Shown piece by piece: positions 36,101 to 43,663 of a stretch of DNA of 64,000 nucleotides; within the stretch, counting starts at the first letter, position 1; each line of letters opens with the position of its first letter. The translations under genes were made by a program, and so were the position numbers. The notes under the pieces were generated by a model. That model had not been told where the DNA came from. It was given only the letters and a program-made list of their open reading frames with translations, and made no database searches. This stretch comes from Pseudomonas gozinkensis (GTDB taxonomy: Bacteria > Pseudomonadota > Gammaproteobacteria > Pseudomonadales > Pseudomonadaceae). The DNA is taken from the NCBI RefSeq assembly GCF_014863585.1, contig NZ_CP062253.1, forward strand, positions 3,808,501 to 3,872,500, written 5' to 3'.

Positions 36101-36226
36101 GGCCAGCACCACGCGGCTGGCGTAATCGGCACTGATTTCGCCGCGAAAACCGCCGTTTTCAAGAGCTTTGAGAAACTGCTGGTAATCGGTGTTCAACGCG
36201 GTGGAAGGCGACAGCTGGGCAATCAT
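33197..36226 (-). CDS. ydiJ: YdiJ-like FAD/[4Fe-4S] 2-hydroxyacid dehydrogenase
   Basis: Large membrane-associated or cytosolic flavoprotein of 1009 residues. The N-terminal FAD-binding type 4 domain has PRGGGTGTNGQSLTDGIVVD and ASGQGSCTYGKTRDHV. A middle oxidase domain has MFGHVDAGVLHVRP and WGEHGKG. The ferredoxin-like cluster motif CLACKSCAGQCPVKV is near residue 670, and the C-terminal CCG domain has CCGMSGTYGHE. I chose the ATG at 36226 because E. coli YdiJ begins there; a longer frame with GTG at 36298 exists. YdiJ-type enzymes have been linked to D-2-hydroxyglutarate or D-lactate oxidation; I am not certain which applies here. Divergent from a LysR gene. Confidence 0.9.
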   Translation of the reverse strand: MIAQLSPSTALNTDYQQFLKALENGGFRGEISADYASRVVLATDNSIYQRLPQAAVFPRDADDVALLARLIAEPAYQKVVITPRGGGTGTNGQSLTDGIVVDLSRHMNRILEINVEQRWVRVQAGVVKDQLNAALKSAGLFFAPELSTSNRATVGGMINTDASGQGSCTYGKTRDHVLELHMVLRGGERLHGRPLEESELAAECAREGRAGEVYRCARQIIDEQGELIRETFPDLNRCLTGYDLAHLREADNRFNLNSVLCGAEGSLGFVVEAKLNVLPIPKHTMLVNIRYAGFMDALRDARALMALKPLSIETVDSKVLLLAMQDIVWHGVAEYFPESAERPTLGINLVEFCGDDPEELQGRVEAFVQHLGTDATVERLGHTLAVGHAAVNRVYGMRKRAVGLLGNVAGEARPQPFVEDTAVPPQHLAEYIAELRDLLDSHKLQYGMFGHVDAGVLHVRPILDMKDPQQAALVRPVSDGVAALTQRYGGLLWGEHGKGLRSEYAPAFFGELYPALQALKAAFDPFNQFNPGKIATPNIPGAALLKIDEVTLRGELDRQIDEKVWQDYGAAMHCNGNGACYNFDPDDAMCPSWKATRQRAQSPKGRASLIREWLRLQGEAGVDVLADASRRPPFFSTLLQRWRNSRAQEKDFSHEVYDAMAGCLACKSCAGQCPVKVNVPDFRSRFLELYHTRYLRPARDYLIASLEYTIPYMARIPLLYNGLMGASFSRRLIDRLGGMVDVPLLSRFDFHAAMRRWQVQPASVDVLSALTQAQRERSVVLVQDAFTRYFEAPLLADLIELISRLGYQVYLAPFSANGKPLHVQGFLSAFNRAALRNAGQLRALAEIGVPLVGLDPAMTLVYRQEYLKVPGMEKCPEVALVQEWLLKVMPEQASQRRDDTFRLLAHCTEKTNAPAATRQWEQVFERVGLKLATQATGCCGMSGTYGHEARNRETSAVIYEQSWAKQIEAPAEKGEALATGYSCRSQVKRQADQQLRHPLQVVLETLRTA

Positions 36227-36385
36227 CGGGCGTGCAATCTCGGTCAAAAACGGGCCATGTGGCGGTGAACAGTTGTGCGCAATGAATGATTGCGTCACGC
36301 TCCCGCCATCTCATAGGCCTTATGTTCATTGCAGAGCGACGCCGGGACAACCGTAAAATCGACCCGCAATCCATGACTAAAACGA

Positions 36386-37270
36386 ATGAATCCGCGAACC
36401 CTCACTCCCTCGATGTCGTTGCTGCTGGCGTTTGAAGCCGCCGCACGCCATGAAAGTTACACCCGCGCCGCTCACGAACTGTCGTTGACCCAAAGTGCCG
36501 TCAGTCGGCAGGTGCAGATTCTGGAAAAGATGCTCGGCATGCGCCTGTTCAGCCGCGAAGGCCGGCGAGTGATCCTTACCGACGTCGGGCGCATGTATCA
36601 GCGCGAACTGTCCGAAGCCCTCGGCCAGATCCGCAGCGCGACGTTGCAGGCCATGGCGTTTGGCTCAGGGATTCACAGCCTGCGCCTGGCGACCTTGCCG
36701 ACTTTCGGTTCCAAATGGCTGCTGCCGCGCTTGAAGGATTTCTACACCGCGCACCCGGGCATGACGGTGCACCTGCATTCACGCATCGAAGCCATCGACT
36801 TCGACACCAGCGAAATCGACGCGGCAATTTGCGTCGGCGGCGGTGACTGGCCGGGGCTGACAGCCCACCGTCTGCACACCGAAGAACTGGTGGTGATCGC
36901 CAGCACGCAGCTGTCCGATGCCGAACGCCGTGCGGCCGACAAGGACATCGCCGGACAACTGCTGCTCAATGTCAGCAGCAACGCTCAGGCCTGGTCCGAG
37001 TGGTTCAGCCATCACGCCCTGCCCCATCGCAGCATGCGCATCGGCCCGAGTTTCGAGATGACCTCGCACTTGATCCAGGCAGTGCGCGCCAATATCGGCA
37101 TCGGCCTGGTGCCGAGGATTCTGGTGGAGGATGAGTTGCACAACGGCGAGCTGCTGCAACTGGGCGAACCGATCAGCAGTCGGCGCAGCTATTACCTGGT
37201 GTACCCGGCGCGCAATGAGTCGCTGGCATCGCTGAAGGCGTTTCGCGACTGGTTGATGCGTACGCTCTGA
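36386..37270 (+). CDS. LysR-family regulator, GcvA-like
   Basis: LTTR of 294 residues. The GcvA-type N-terminus SMSLLLAFEAAARHESYTRAA and LTQSAVSRQVQILEKMLGMRLF are clear, and the effector domain contains TLPTFGSKWLLPRL. No convincing ribosome site precedes the ATG, so translation may be weak or leaderless. It is divergent from the YdiJ-like gene (160 bases between) and convergent with the glucarate dehydratase operon. The first is the more likely target. Confidence 0.9.
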   Translation: MNPRTLTPSMSLLLAFEAAARHESYTRAAHELSLTQSAVSRQVQILEKMLGMRLFSREGRRVILTDVGRMYQRELSEALGQIRSATLQAMAFGSGIHSLRLATLPTFGSKWLLPRLKDFYTAHPGMTVHLHSRIEAIDFDTSEIDAAICVGGGDWPGLTAHRLHTEELVVIASTQLSDAERRAADKDIAGQLLLNVSSNAQAWSEWFSHHALPHRSMRIGPSFEMTSHLIQAVRANIGIGLVPRILVEDELHNGELLQLGEPISSRRSYYLVYPARNESLASLKAFRDWLMRTL

Positions 37271-37276
37271 AACAAC

Positions 37277-37306
37277 AGAGGGCGCCGTTTGGCGCCCTCT
37301 GGTTTT
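37277..37306. terminator. Terminator between LysR and glucarate dehydratase genes
   Basis: AGAGGGCGCC and GGCGCCCTCT form a perfect ten-base-pair stem with a four-base loop and are followed by GGTTTTG. It serves the convergent genes. Confidence 0.88.
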
Positions 37307-37312
37307 GCTCGA

Positions 37313-38587
37313 TCAGAACCGCGGCTTCAGCGCTTTCCAGTCCGGTTTGTAGCGCTGCATCTGCCGCACATCATCGCGCTGGCGGATGCCGCAGGTCAGG
37401 TACTGGTCATGCAGCTTGCCCAGTTGATCGTGATCCAGTTCCAGCCCCAGCCCCGGTGCACGAGTGATCTTTACGCAGCCATCGACAATCGGCAGCTTGC
37501 CGCCCTTGATCACTTCTTCATCCGGTTCCTGCCACGGGTAATGGGTGTCGCAGGCGTAGTCCAGATTGGGTACAGCAGCCGCCACGTGAGCCATCGCCAT
37601 CAGGCTGATGCCCAGGTGGGAGTTGGAATGCATCGACACGCCGAGGCCGAAGGTGTCGCACATTTTCGCCAGGGTCTGGGTGTCGCGCAGGCCGCCCCAG
37701 TAATGGTGATCGGCGAGGACAATCTGCACGCTGTCCAGCGCCACGCTGCGGCGGAACTCGTCGAAATCGGTGACCACCATGTTGGTCGCCAGCGGCAGCC
37801 CGGTGCGTTTGTGCAGCTCGGCCATGCCGTCGAGGCCCGGTGTCGGGTCTTCGTAATACTGCAGATCATCGCCCAGCAACTCGGCCATGCGAATAGAGGT
37901 TTCCAGCGACCAGTTGCCGTTGGGATCGATGCGCAGCGGATAACCGGGAAAGGCCTTTTTCAGCGCCTTGATGCACGCCACTTCGTGCTCCGGCGGCAGC
38001 GTACCGGCCTTGAGCTTGATGCTCTTGAAGCCATAAGCCTCGATCATCCGTGCGGCCTGGGCGACGATCTGCTGCTCGTTCAGCGCCTCACCCCAGTTGT
38101 CCGGTTTGTACGGCGAATCGACGTGCTGCGCGTACTTGAAAAACAGATAGGCACTGAACGGCACTTCATCACGCACCGCCCCGCCCAGCAGGTCCACCAG
38201 CGGCACATTCAGGTAACGCGCCTGCAAGTCGAGAAACGCCACTTCGAACGCCGAATAAGCGTTGCTGACAGCCTTGCTGGCGTGGGAACCAGGCGCCAGT
38301 TCGGCACCGGCCAGACTGGCCGGTTTGTTGGCAGCAACCGTCGCCTGAACGATCCGACGCAGCTGATTGAGGTTGAATGGATCGAGACCGATCAACTGCG
38401 ACTGCAACTGTTGCTGGATCGCCAGCGCCGGGGCATCGCCATAGCTTTCGCCGAGGCCGATGTAGCCGTTGTCACTCTCGATCTCGATGATCGAGCGCAG
38501 GGCAAACGGCTCGTGGATGCCACTGGCGTTGAGCAGCGGCGGGTCACGGAAAGCGATTGGAGTGACGGTTACGCGAGTGATTTTCAA
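37313..38587 (-). CDS. gudD: Glucarate dehydratase-like enolase-superfamily enzyme
   Basis: Enzyme of 424 residues expected to dehydrate D-glucarate or a related aldaric acid to 5-keto-4-deoxyglucarate. The KxK acid/base pair is in SIKLKAG, metal ligands in RIDPNGNW, YYEDPTPG and TNMVVTDFDEF, and the His-Asp pair in LADHHYWGG and SMHSNSHLGIS. The start is a TTG at 38587 with AGGAG eight bases upstream; no ATG fits. It lies 24 bases behind the GudP-like transporter and shares its operon, with a divergent LysR gene at 40106 as likely regulator. Confidence 0.87.
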   Translation of the reverse strand: MKITRVTVTPIAFRDPPLLNASGIHEPFALRSIIEIESDNGYIGLGESYGDAPALAIQQQLQSQLIGLDPFNLNQLRRIVQATVAANKPASLAGAELAPGSHASKAVSNAYSAFEVAFLDLQARYLNVPLVDLLGGAVRDEVPFSAYLFFKYAQHVDSPYKPDNWGEALNEQQIVAQAARMIEAYGFKSIKLKAGTLPPEHEVACIKALKKAFPGYPLRIDPNGNWSLETSIRMAELLGDDLQYYEDPTPGLDGMAELHKRTGLPLATNMVVTDFDEFRRSVALDSVQIVLADHHYWGGLRDTQTLAKMCDTFGLGVSMHSNSHLGISLMAMAHVAAAVPNLDYACDTHYPWQEPDEEVIKGGKLPIVDGCVKITRAPGLGLELDHDQLGKLHDQYLTCGIRQRDDVRQMQRYKPDWKALKPRF

Positions 38588-38611
38588 AATGACGCTCCTG
38601 TTGAGTCGGAA

Positions 38612-39979
38612 TCAGTGGCTCGCCAGCGGCTTGGCCGTCGGCGCAACGGCGGTTTCGGGTTCAGGCTTTGCCGGGGTTTTACCTTTGGCGCCGGGCGCCA
38701 TGCGGGCGAAGAAGATCACCACTGCCGCCACCAGTGAGGTCGCGGCCAGGCCATACAGACCGCCCTCGATGGAGCCGGTGGTCTGTTCCAGAAAGCCGAA
38801 TGCGGTCGGCGCGACGAAGCCGCCGAGGTTGCCGATGGAGTTGATCAGCGCGATCACCGCCGCTGCGATGCGCGCATCCAGATAGCTTTGCGGAATTGGC
38901 CAGAACAGCGCCGAGGCAGCTTTGAAGCCAATGGCCGCGAAACAGATGGCGACGAAGGCGAAGATCGGCCCGCCGGTGGTGGACATGAACATGCCGAACG
39001 CGGCAATCACCAAGGTCAGCGCGACCCACGCCTGCTGGAATTTCCACTTGCCGGCCAGCGCCGCAAAGCCGTACATCGCGACGATGGAAATGATCCACGG
39101 CACCGAGTTGAGCAGCCCGACCTGGAAGTCGCCGAGGTTGCCCATTTTCTTGATCATGCTCGGCAGCCAGAAAGTGGCGCCGTAGATCGTCAGGGCGATG
39201 GAGAAGTAGATGAAGCAGAACAGCGCGATCTGCCGGTCAGCCAACAGTTTGAACATCGATGGCTGGGCTACGTGAGTCGCTTCCCGGGCACGCTGTTCCT
39301 CGGCGATCGCGGCCACCAGCGTCTCGCGCTCTTCCTCGCTCAGCCACTTGGCCTGGCGCGGATGGGATTGCAGCCAGAACCAGACAAACCCGCAGAGCAC
39401 CACCGACGCCGCGCCTTCGATCAGGAACATCCACTGCCAGCCGTGCATCCCCAGACCGCTGATGTGTAACAGCGCGCCGGACACCGGACCGGAAATCACC
39501 GAAGCGATTGCCGAACCGCTGAGAAACACCGCCATGGTCTTGCCGCGTTCAGAGGCCGGCAGCCATTGGGTGAAGTAATAAATGATCCCCGGGAAGAACC
39601 CGGCCTCGGCAGCGCCCAGAATGAAGCGCAACACGTAGAAACTGGTTTCACCCTTGACGAACGCCATGGCCATCGCCGCGGCGCCCCAGGTGAACATGAT
39701 CCGTGTCAGCCAGGCGCGGGCGCCGTAGCGTTGCAGGAGCATGTTGGACGGCACTTCAAACAAGGCGTAACCGATAAAAAACAGACCGGCGCCCAGACCA
39801 TAGGCAGCGGCGCCGATACCCAGATCGGTTTCCAGATGGCTGCGCACAAAACCGATGTTGACCCGGTCGATGTAGTTGACGATGAACATCACCACGAACA
39901 GCGGCAGCACATGACGCTTGACCTTGGCGGCGGCGCGGGCGAGTACCGTGATGTCCGGCGGACTCTGGAGGGTATTCAA
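38612..39979 (-). CDS. MFS transporter of the ACS family, GudP-like sugar-acid importer
   Basis: Anion:cation symporter of 455 residues with 12 helices. Typical ACS blocks are FIVNYIDRVNIGFVRSHLETDLG near the N-terminus, FGIGYALFEVPSNM-type sequence (here FIGYALFEVPSNMLLQRYGARAWLTR) and GAAEAGFFPGIIYYFTQWLP. The start is TTG at 39979 with GGGAG eight bases upstream. The leader carries an A-rich motif (see 39995). Downstream glucarate dehydratase gives the likely cargo as glucarate, galactarate or a related sugar acid. Confidence 0.9.
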   Translation of the reverse strand: MNTLQSPPDITVLARAAAKVKRHVLPLFVVMFIVNYIDRVNIGFVRSHLETDLGIGAAAYGLGAGLFFIGYALFEVPSNMLLQRYGARAWLTRIMFTWGAAAMAMAFVKGETSFYVLRFILGAAEAGFFPGIIYYFTQWLPASERGKTMAVFLSGSAIASVISGPVSGALLHISGLGMHGWQWMFLIEGAASVVLCGFVWFWLQSHPRQAKWLSEEERETLVAAIAEEQRAREATHVAQPSMFKLLADRQIALFCFIYFSIALTIYGATFWLPSMIKKMGNLGDFQVGLLNSVPWIISIVAMYGFAALAGKWKFQQAWVALTLVIAAFGMFMSTTGGPIFAFVAICFAAIGFKAASALFWPIPQSYLDARIAAAVIALINSIGNLGGFVAPTAFGFLEQTTGSIEGGLYGLAATSLVAAVVIFFARMAPGAKGKTPAKPEPETAVAPTAKPLASH

Positions 39980-39994
39980 GGGGCGACTCCCGAT

Positions 39995-40008
39995 CTTTGT
40001 TTTTGTAG
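39995..40008 (-). promoter_or_regulatory. A-rich CA motif in the GudP-like leader (candidate Crc/Hfq site)
   Basis: On the minus strand CTACAAAAACAAAG lies just ahead of the GGGAG ribosome site of the transporter. It contains AAAAACAA, which fits the AAnAAnAA motif bound by Hfq/Crc in Pseudomonas catabolite repression. Confidence 0.5.
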
Positions 40009-40105
40009 GGATAGCGGTGGCCTTTGAGGCGTAGATCGATCATGGACGGGGCAATTGATCCCGTCTAATCTAACTTGGCATTCGATTGATACCTGGATTA
40101 GATCA

Positions 40106-41005
40106 ATGTTCGAGCTGACCCAACTGCGCTGCTTCACCACCGTCGCCACTGAACTTAACTTCCGCCGTGCCGCGGAACGGTTGAACATGACCCAACCGCC
40201 ACTCAGCCGACAGATCCAGTTACTGGAGCATCACCTGGGTGTCGACCTGTTTACCCGCAGTACGCGCAGTGTGGCGCTCACTGCCGCTGGCCGCGCATTC
40301 TTCATTGAGGCGCAGAACCTGCTCGAGCGCGCCCAGCAGGCCGCCGTCACCGCCCGGCGCTTTGCCGAGGGTGACATCGGTTCGGTGAACATCAGTTTTG
40401 TCGGCAGCGCGGTGTACGAGTTTCTGCCCAAGGTCATCGCCGAGGCACGACTCAAACAGCCGCAGGTGAAAATCGACCTGACCGAAATGAACACCTATCA
40501 ACAACACGAAGCCCTGCGCGCCCGGCGCATTGATCTGGGCATCGTCCGCGCGCCCTTGCTGGAACCGGGCTACGCCACCGAATGCCTGGTGCGCGAGCCG
40601 TTTGTGCTGGCAGTGCCGAGTGGCCATCGACTGGCCGAGGCTGATGACGTTTCAGTGAAGGACCTGGATGGGCAGCCCTTCCTGATGTACTCACACGCGG
40701 CCTATCCACCGTTCAACGAATTGCTCACCGGCATGCTGCGCTCGGCCCGGGTCGCTCCGGATTACGTGCAGTGGCTGGGTTCTTCGTTGACGATTCTGGC
40801 GCTGGTCAACGCAGGAATGGGCCTGGCGCTGGTGCCGCGTTGCGCGACCAGCGTGGTATTCAGGAATGTAGTGTTTCGCGAAATCGACCTGGGCGAAGGG
40901 GTGCAGAGCGAGCTGCATCTGATCTGGCGGGAGAACAACGACAACCCGGCGTTTGCGATGTTGCTGGAGGGCATTCGCCGGGCGGTGAAGGATGGATGGG
41001 GTTAG
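40106..41005 (+). CDS. LysR-family regulator
   Basis: LTTR of 299 residues. MFELTQLRCFTTVATELNFRRAAERLNMTQPPLSRQIQLLE is typical of the CatR/BenM-like branch; NRTTRS-type sequence appears as TRSTRSVALTAAGRAF. The ATG at 40106 matches the conserved N-terminus. It is divergent from the GudP/glucarate dehydratase operon across 126 bases and probably activates it. Its last four bases overlap the end of the small ORF on the opposite strand. Confidence 0.92.
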   Translation: MFELTQLRCFTTVATELNFRRAAERLNMTQPPLSRQIQLLEHHLGVDLFTRSTRSVALTAAGRAFFIEAQNLLERAQQAAVTARRFAEGDIGSVNISFVGSAVYEFLPKVIAEARLKQPQVKIDLTEMNTYQQHEALRARRIDLGIVRAPLLEPGYATECLVREPFVLAVPSGHRLAEADDVSVKDLDGQPFLMYSHAAYPPFNELLTGMLRSARVAPDYVQWLGSSLTILALVNAGMGLALVPRCATSVVFRNVVFREIDLGEGVQSELHLIWRENNDNPAFAMLLEGIRRAVKDGWG

Positions 41006-41151
41006 TAGCGGGCTTGCGGTGATGGGGGGTACTTCAGCGGTGGAGGTGCCTTTGGGCCCGTGATCAACGGTTTCTCCAACAGCTTCCCGTCGGGCCCTAC
41101 GAAAAGTCGCTCCAGATGTTGTGGCATTGGTTGCGGTGCTCTGGCGGTCAT
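41002..41151 (-). CDS. Small 49-residue protein coupled to DUF6338 gene
   Basis: A short ORF whose ATG overlaps the stop of the DUF6338 gene by four bases (ATGA), an arrangement typical of translational coupling. The product begins MTARAPQPMPQHLERLFVGP and is Pro-rich and hydrophilic with no membrane segment: KAPPPLKYPPSPQ near the C-terminus. I do not recognise the family. It ends within the last codons of the convergent LysR gene. Because of its size it would be missed by most gene callers; coding status is supported by the overlap and by in-frame content only. Confidence 0.55.
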   Translation of the reverse strand: MTARAPQPMPQHLERLFVGPDGKLLEKPLITGPKAPPPLKYPPSPQARY

Positions 41152-41753
41152 GATGAACCCTCTGATGCCGGGCTGAATTCAACCCATTTAACCTTCGCGG
41201 AATCTATCAGCAAAAATTCGGCGCCAATAGGATCCAATTTGCCATCTTCGTTGAGCCAGCGTGGAAACCTCATCAAAAACTGCCCGGTGTTCGACTCCGG
41301 TGGCCACTCGACTGGCCAGCCTAGAACGCGCCTTTCATCCTCCAGATGAAGGGTGATGAATCGGTCATATTGAGCGAAAGCGCAGAACCATTCACTGGGA
41401 TAGGAAGATTGTTTCGTTACGTTTCTACTGCGCAACCACCTATGCAATTTGCCATTGGTTGCCAGACAGCAAGCCATCAACCCAAGCAGTAGCGAAGCAA
41501 AAAATGCCCACGACGCTTCAGCTTTCGTATCCCATTTTCCTACAGAAAACCCCTTCTCCCCCACCCACACACAAACCGCCCCAATCCCCAGTACCATCCC
41601 GTGAATCACAAACGTGAAAATCAACGCCTGCACAATCTGCCCGAACGTATCCGGCCGCTTGAAGGCCGTCAGGGTGTAGAAAATCCAGGCCGAGACAAAC
41701 CCCGGGATCAGGTACTGCAACAGCGGAATCACTTCTTTCACCAGATCATCCAT
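41148..41753 (-). CDS. DUF6338-like membrane protein
   Basis: Protein of 201 residues. The N-terminus (LVKEVIPLLQYLIPGFVSAWIFYTLTAFKRP) and the following helices (VQALIFTFVIHGMVLGIGAV and FFASLLLGLMACCLA) give three likely membrane segments, with a soluble C-terminal domain containing WFCAFAQYDRFITLHLEDERRVLGWPVEWPP. This pattern fits DUF6338, known from scattered genomes near defence or phage-related genes, but no such neighbours are visible here. Sequence around 41400-41520 is somewhat less GC-rich than the flanks. Function unknown. Confidence 0.7.
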   Translation of the reverse strand: MDDLVKEVIPLLQYLIPGFVSAWIFYTLTAFKRPDTFGQIVQALIFTFVIHGMVLGIGAVCVWVGEKGFSVGKWDTKAEASWAFFASLLLGLMACCLATNGKLHRWLRSRNVTKQSSYPSEWFCAFAQYDRFITLHLEDERRVLGWPVEWPPESNTGQFLMRFPRWLNEDGKLDPIGAEFLLIDSAKVKWVEFSPASEGSS

Positions 41754-41794
41754 GACCGGTCGCTCCTTGAATCAAAAAACAATCCTCCAGAAAC

Positions 41795-41826
41795 AGCAGT
41801 GCCGGCCCGTAATGGGCCGGCACTCA
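41795..41826 (-). terminator. Possible terminator after the GMC oxidoreductase gene
   Basis: AGTGCCGGCCC and GGGCCGGCACT form an 11-base-pair stem with a five-base loop. On the minus strand it is followed by GCTGTTTCT, a poor T-tract. It lies between the GMC oxidoreductase stop and the DUF6338 start. Confidence 0.5.
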
Positions 41827-41875
41827 AAGCCTAGTGCAGGCTGGAAAGACGCCCGCGATCAACTGTCACCGCGCA

Positions 41876-43489
41876 TTACGCGTCCTGCAGAATCAGATCC
41901 GCGCCCTTCTCCGCCACCATCAGCACCGCCGCATGGGTGTTGCCCGATGTCACGTTGGGGAAGATCGACGCATCGACGATCCGCAAACCGTCGAGGCCAT
42001 GCACCTTGAGGCGCTTGTCGACCACGGAAGATTGCTCGTCTGCACCCATCGCGCAGGAGCCACACAGGTGATAGATCGAACCGCAGTTGTCACGGAAGTA
42101 CTGGAGCATTTGCTCGTCGGTTTCCACTGCCGGCCCCGGCAGGACTTCATCGACCGTAATGCCCTTCAATGAAGGCGCGCCCATGATCTTGCGCATCAGG
42201 CGGCTGCCCTGGATCACCTCGTCGATGTCCTTTTGCGTGCTCAGGTAGTTCGGGTCAATCAACGCCGCATCGCGCGGATTCTTCGAAGCAATCTCGATGT
42301 GCCCGCGACTGGTCGGGCGGCACGGATTGAAGCACAGCAGGAAGCCTGAATACGGCTCGGGCTTGAGGCTGGCCTTGTTGTTTTTCGGAATCTGGTAAGA
42401 CAGTGGGTTGAAATATAACTGCAGGTTCGGATGGCTCTGCTCCGCGTTGCCTCGGAAGAATCCGCCGGCCTGATTGACGCTCATCGCCAGCGCGCCCTTG
42501 CGGGTCAGCAGATATTTCACGCCGAGCTTGAACTGGCCGAACAGCGAGCTCAGCTCATCGTTCAGGGTCGGGATATTGGCCTTGTAGTAGTAGCTGACGC
42601 ACAGGTGATCCTGCAGGTTCTGCCCTACCGCCGGCAGGTGTCTGACCAGCGGAATCTGATGCTTGGCCAGCAAGGCGCGATCGGCCACGCCGGACAGTTG
42701 CAGGATCTTCGGCGTGTCGACAGCACCGGCGCACAGGATCACTTCCTTGCGCGCCGTGAAGGTCCGCGCCACACCATGCTGGGTGATGGAAATGCCGGTG
42801 GCGCGCTGCTGACTTTCATCGAACAGCACCCGATCAACCAACGCGTAATGCTCGACCGTCAGGTTCGGCCGGCTCAACGCCGGGTGCAAATGGGCGAAGC
42901 TGCTGGAACTGCGCTGACCATTGCGGGTGTTGACGTCGTAGATGCCCGCGCCTTCGAATTTCGGCCCGTTGAAATCGTCACTGCGGGGGTAGCCGAGTTC
43001 ATCACAGCCCTTGAGAAACACGTCGCAGATCGGGTGGGTCTGGCCGGCCATCGGCGTGATGCTGATCGGCCCGCTGCCGCCGTGGTATTCGCTGTCGCCC
43101 AGCGGATGGTTTTCCAGTTTGCGGAAGTACGGCAGCACATCCTTGAAGCCCCAGCCGTCGTTGCCGTTGGCCGCCCAGTCATTGAAGTCATGAGCCTGGC
43201 CACGCACGTAGATCATCGCGTTGATCGAGCCCGAACCGCCCTGGACCTTGCCGCGCGGGGCGTAGATTTCGCGATTGCCCAACTGCTTCTGCGGCTGGCT
43301 GTAGTACATCCAGTTGAAGGTCGGGTTGTAATACATTTTGGCGAAGCCGACCGGGATCTTGAACCACAAGGAACTGTCCTTGCCGCCCGCCTCCAGCAGC
43401 AGCACCGTGTATTGGCCCGAGGCCGAAAGCCGATTGGCCAGCACGCAGCCAGCGGCGCCTGCGCCAGCGATGATGTAGTCGTATGTCAT
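41876..43489 (-). CDS. GMC-family FAD oxidoreductase, choline dehydrogenase-like
   Basis: Flavoprotein of 537 residues. The Rossmann motif YIIAGAGAAGCVLANRLS is at the N-terminus; the GMC signatures are PRGKVQGGSGSINAMIYVRG and CAGAVDTPKILQLSGVA. The active-site His pair is in YHLCGSCAMG and NTHAAVLMVA. It oxidises an alcohol group to aldehyde or ketone and passes electrons to a quinone or dye-type acceptor. It lies on the same strand as the sugar-acid dehydratase and MFS genes, after a REPIN, so it may act on the same sugar-derived substrate. Confidence 0.92.
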   Translation of the reverse strand: MTYDYIIAGAGAAGCVLANRLSASGQYTVLLLEAGGKDSSLWFKIPVGFAKMYYNPTFNWMYYSQPQKQLGNREIYAPRGKVQGGSGSINAMIYVRGQAHDFNDWAANGNDGWGFKDVLPYFRKLENHPLGDSEYHGGSGPISITPMAGQTHPICDVFLKGCDELGYPRSDDFNGPKFEGAGIYDVNTRNGQRSSSSFAHLHPALSRPNLTVEHYALVDRVLFDESQQRATGISITQHGVARTFTARKEVILCAGAVDTPKILQLSGVADRALLAKHQIPLVRHLPAVGQNLQDHLCVSYYYKANIPTLNDELSSLFGQFKLGVKYLLTRKGALAMSVNQAGGFFRGNAEQSHPNLQLYFNPLSYQIPKNNKASLKPEPYSGFLLCFNPCRPTSRGHIEIASKNPRDAALIDPNYLSTQKDIDEVIQGSRLMRKIMGAPSLKGITVDEVLPGPAVETDEQMLQYFRDNCGSIYHLCGSCAMGADEQSSVVDKRLKVHGLDGLRIVDASIFPNVTSGNTHAAVLMVAEKGADLILQDA

Positions 43490-43547
43490 GCACGGTTACC
43501 GCGTAAGTCGTTGTACAAAGAATGCCTGTCAGCCAGGCACTATCCTT

Positions 43548-43636
43548 GTGGGAGCGAGCTTGCTCGCGATTGCGGTGCCACATTCAACATCGATGCTGAC
43601 TGAACTGACGCTATCGCGAGCAACCTCGCTCCCACA
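43548..43636. repeat. REPIN, copy 3
   Basis: Arms GTGGGAGCGAGCTTGCTCGC and GCGAGCAACCTCGCTCCCAC (one base differs from a perfect pair) flank about 45 bases. It separates the GMC oxidoreductase gene from the dehydratase gene upstream on the same strand. Confidence 0.9.
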
Positions 43637-43663
43637 GGTCTTGCGGTTGGGTTAGAAACCTCG

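Noticed and set aside
33236-36268. A 1010-codon open frame on the plus strand opposite the YdiJ-like gene
   Set aside because: It mirrors the real gene in high-GC DNA, has a composition rich in Arg, Gln and His with no domain pattern, and the minus strand shows full FAD and Fe-S motifs.
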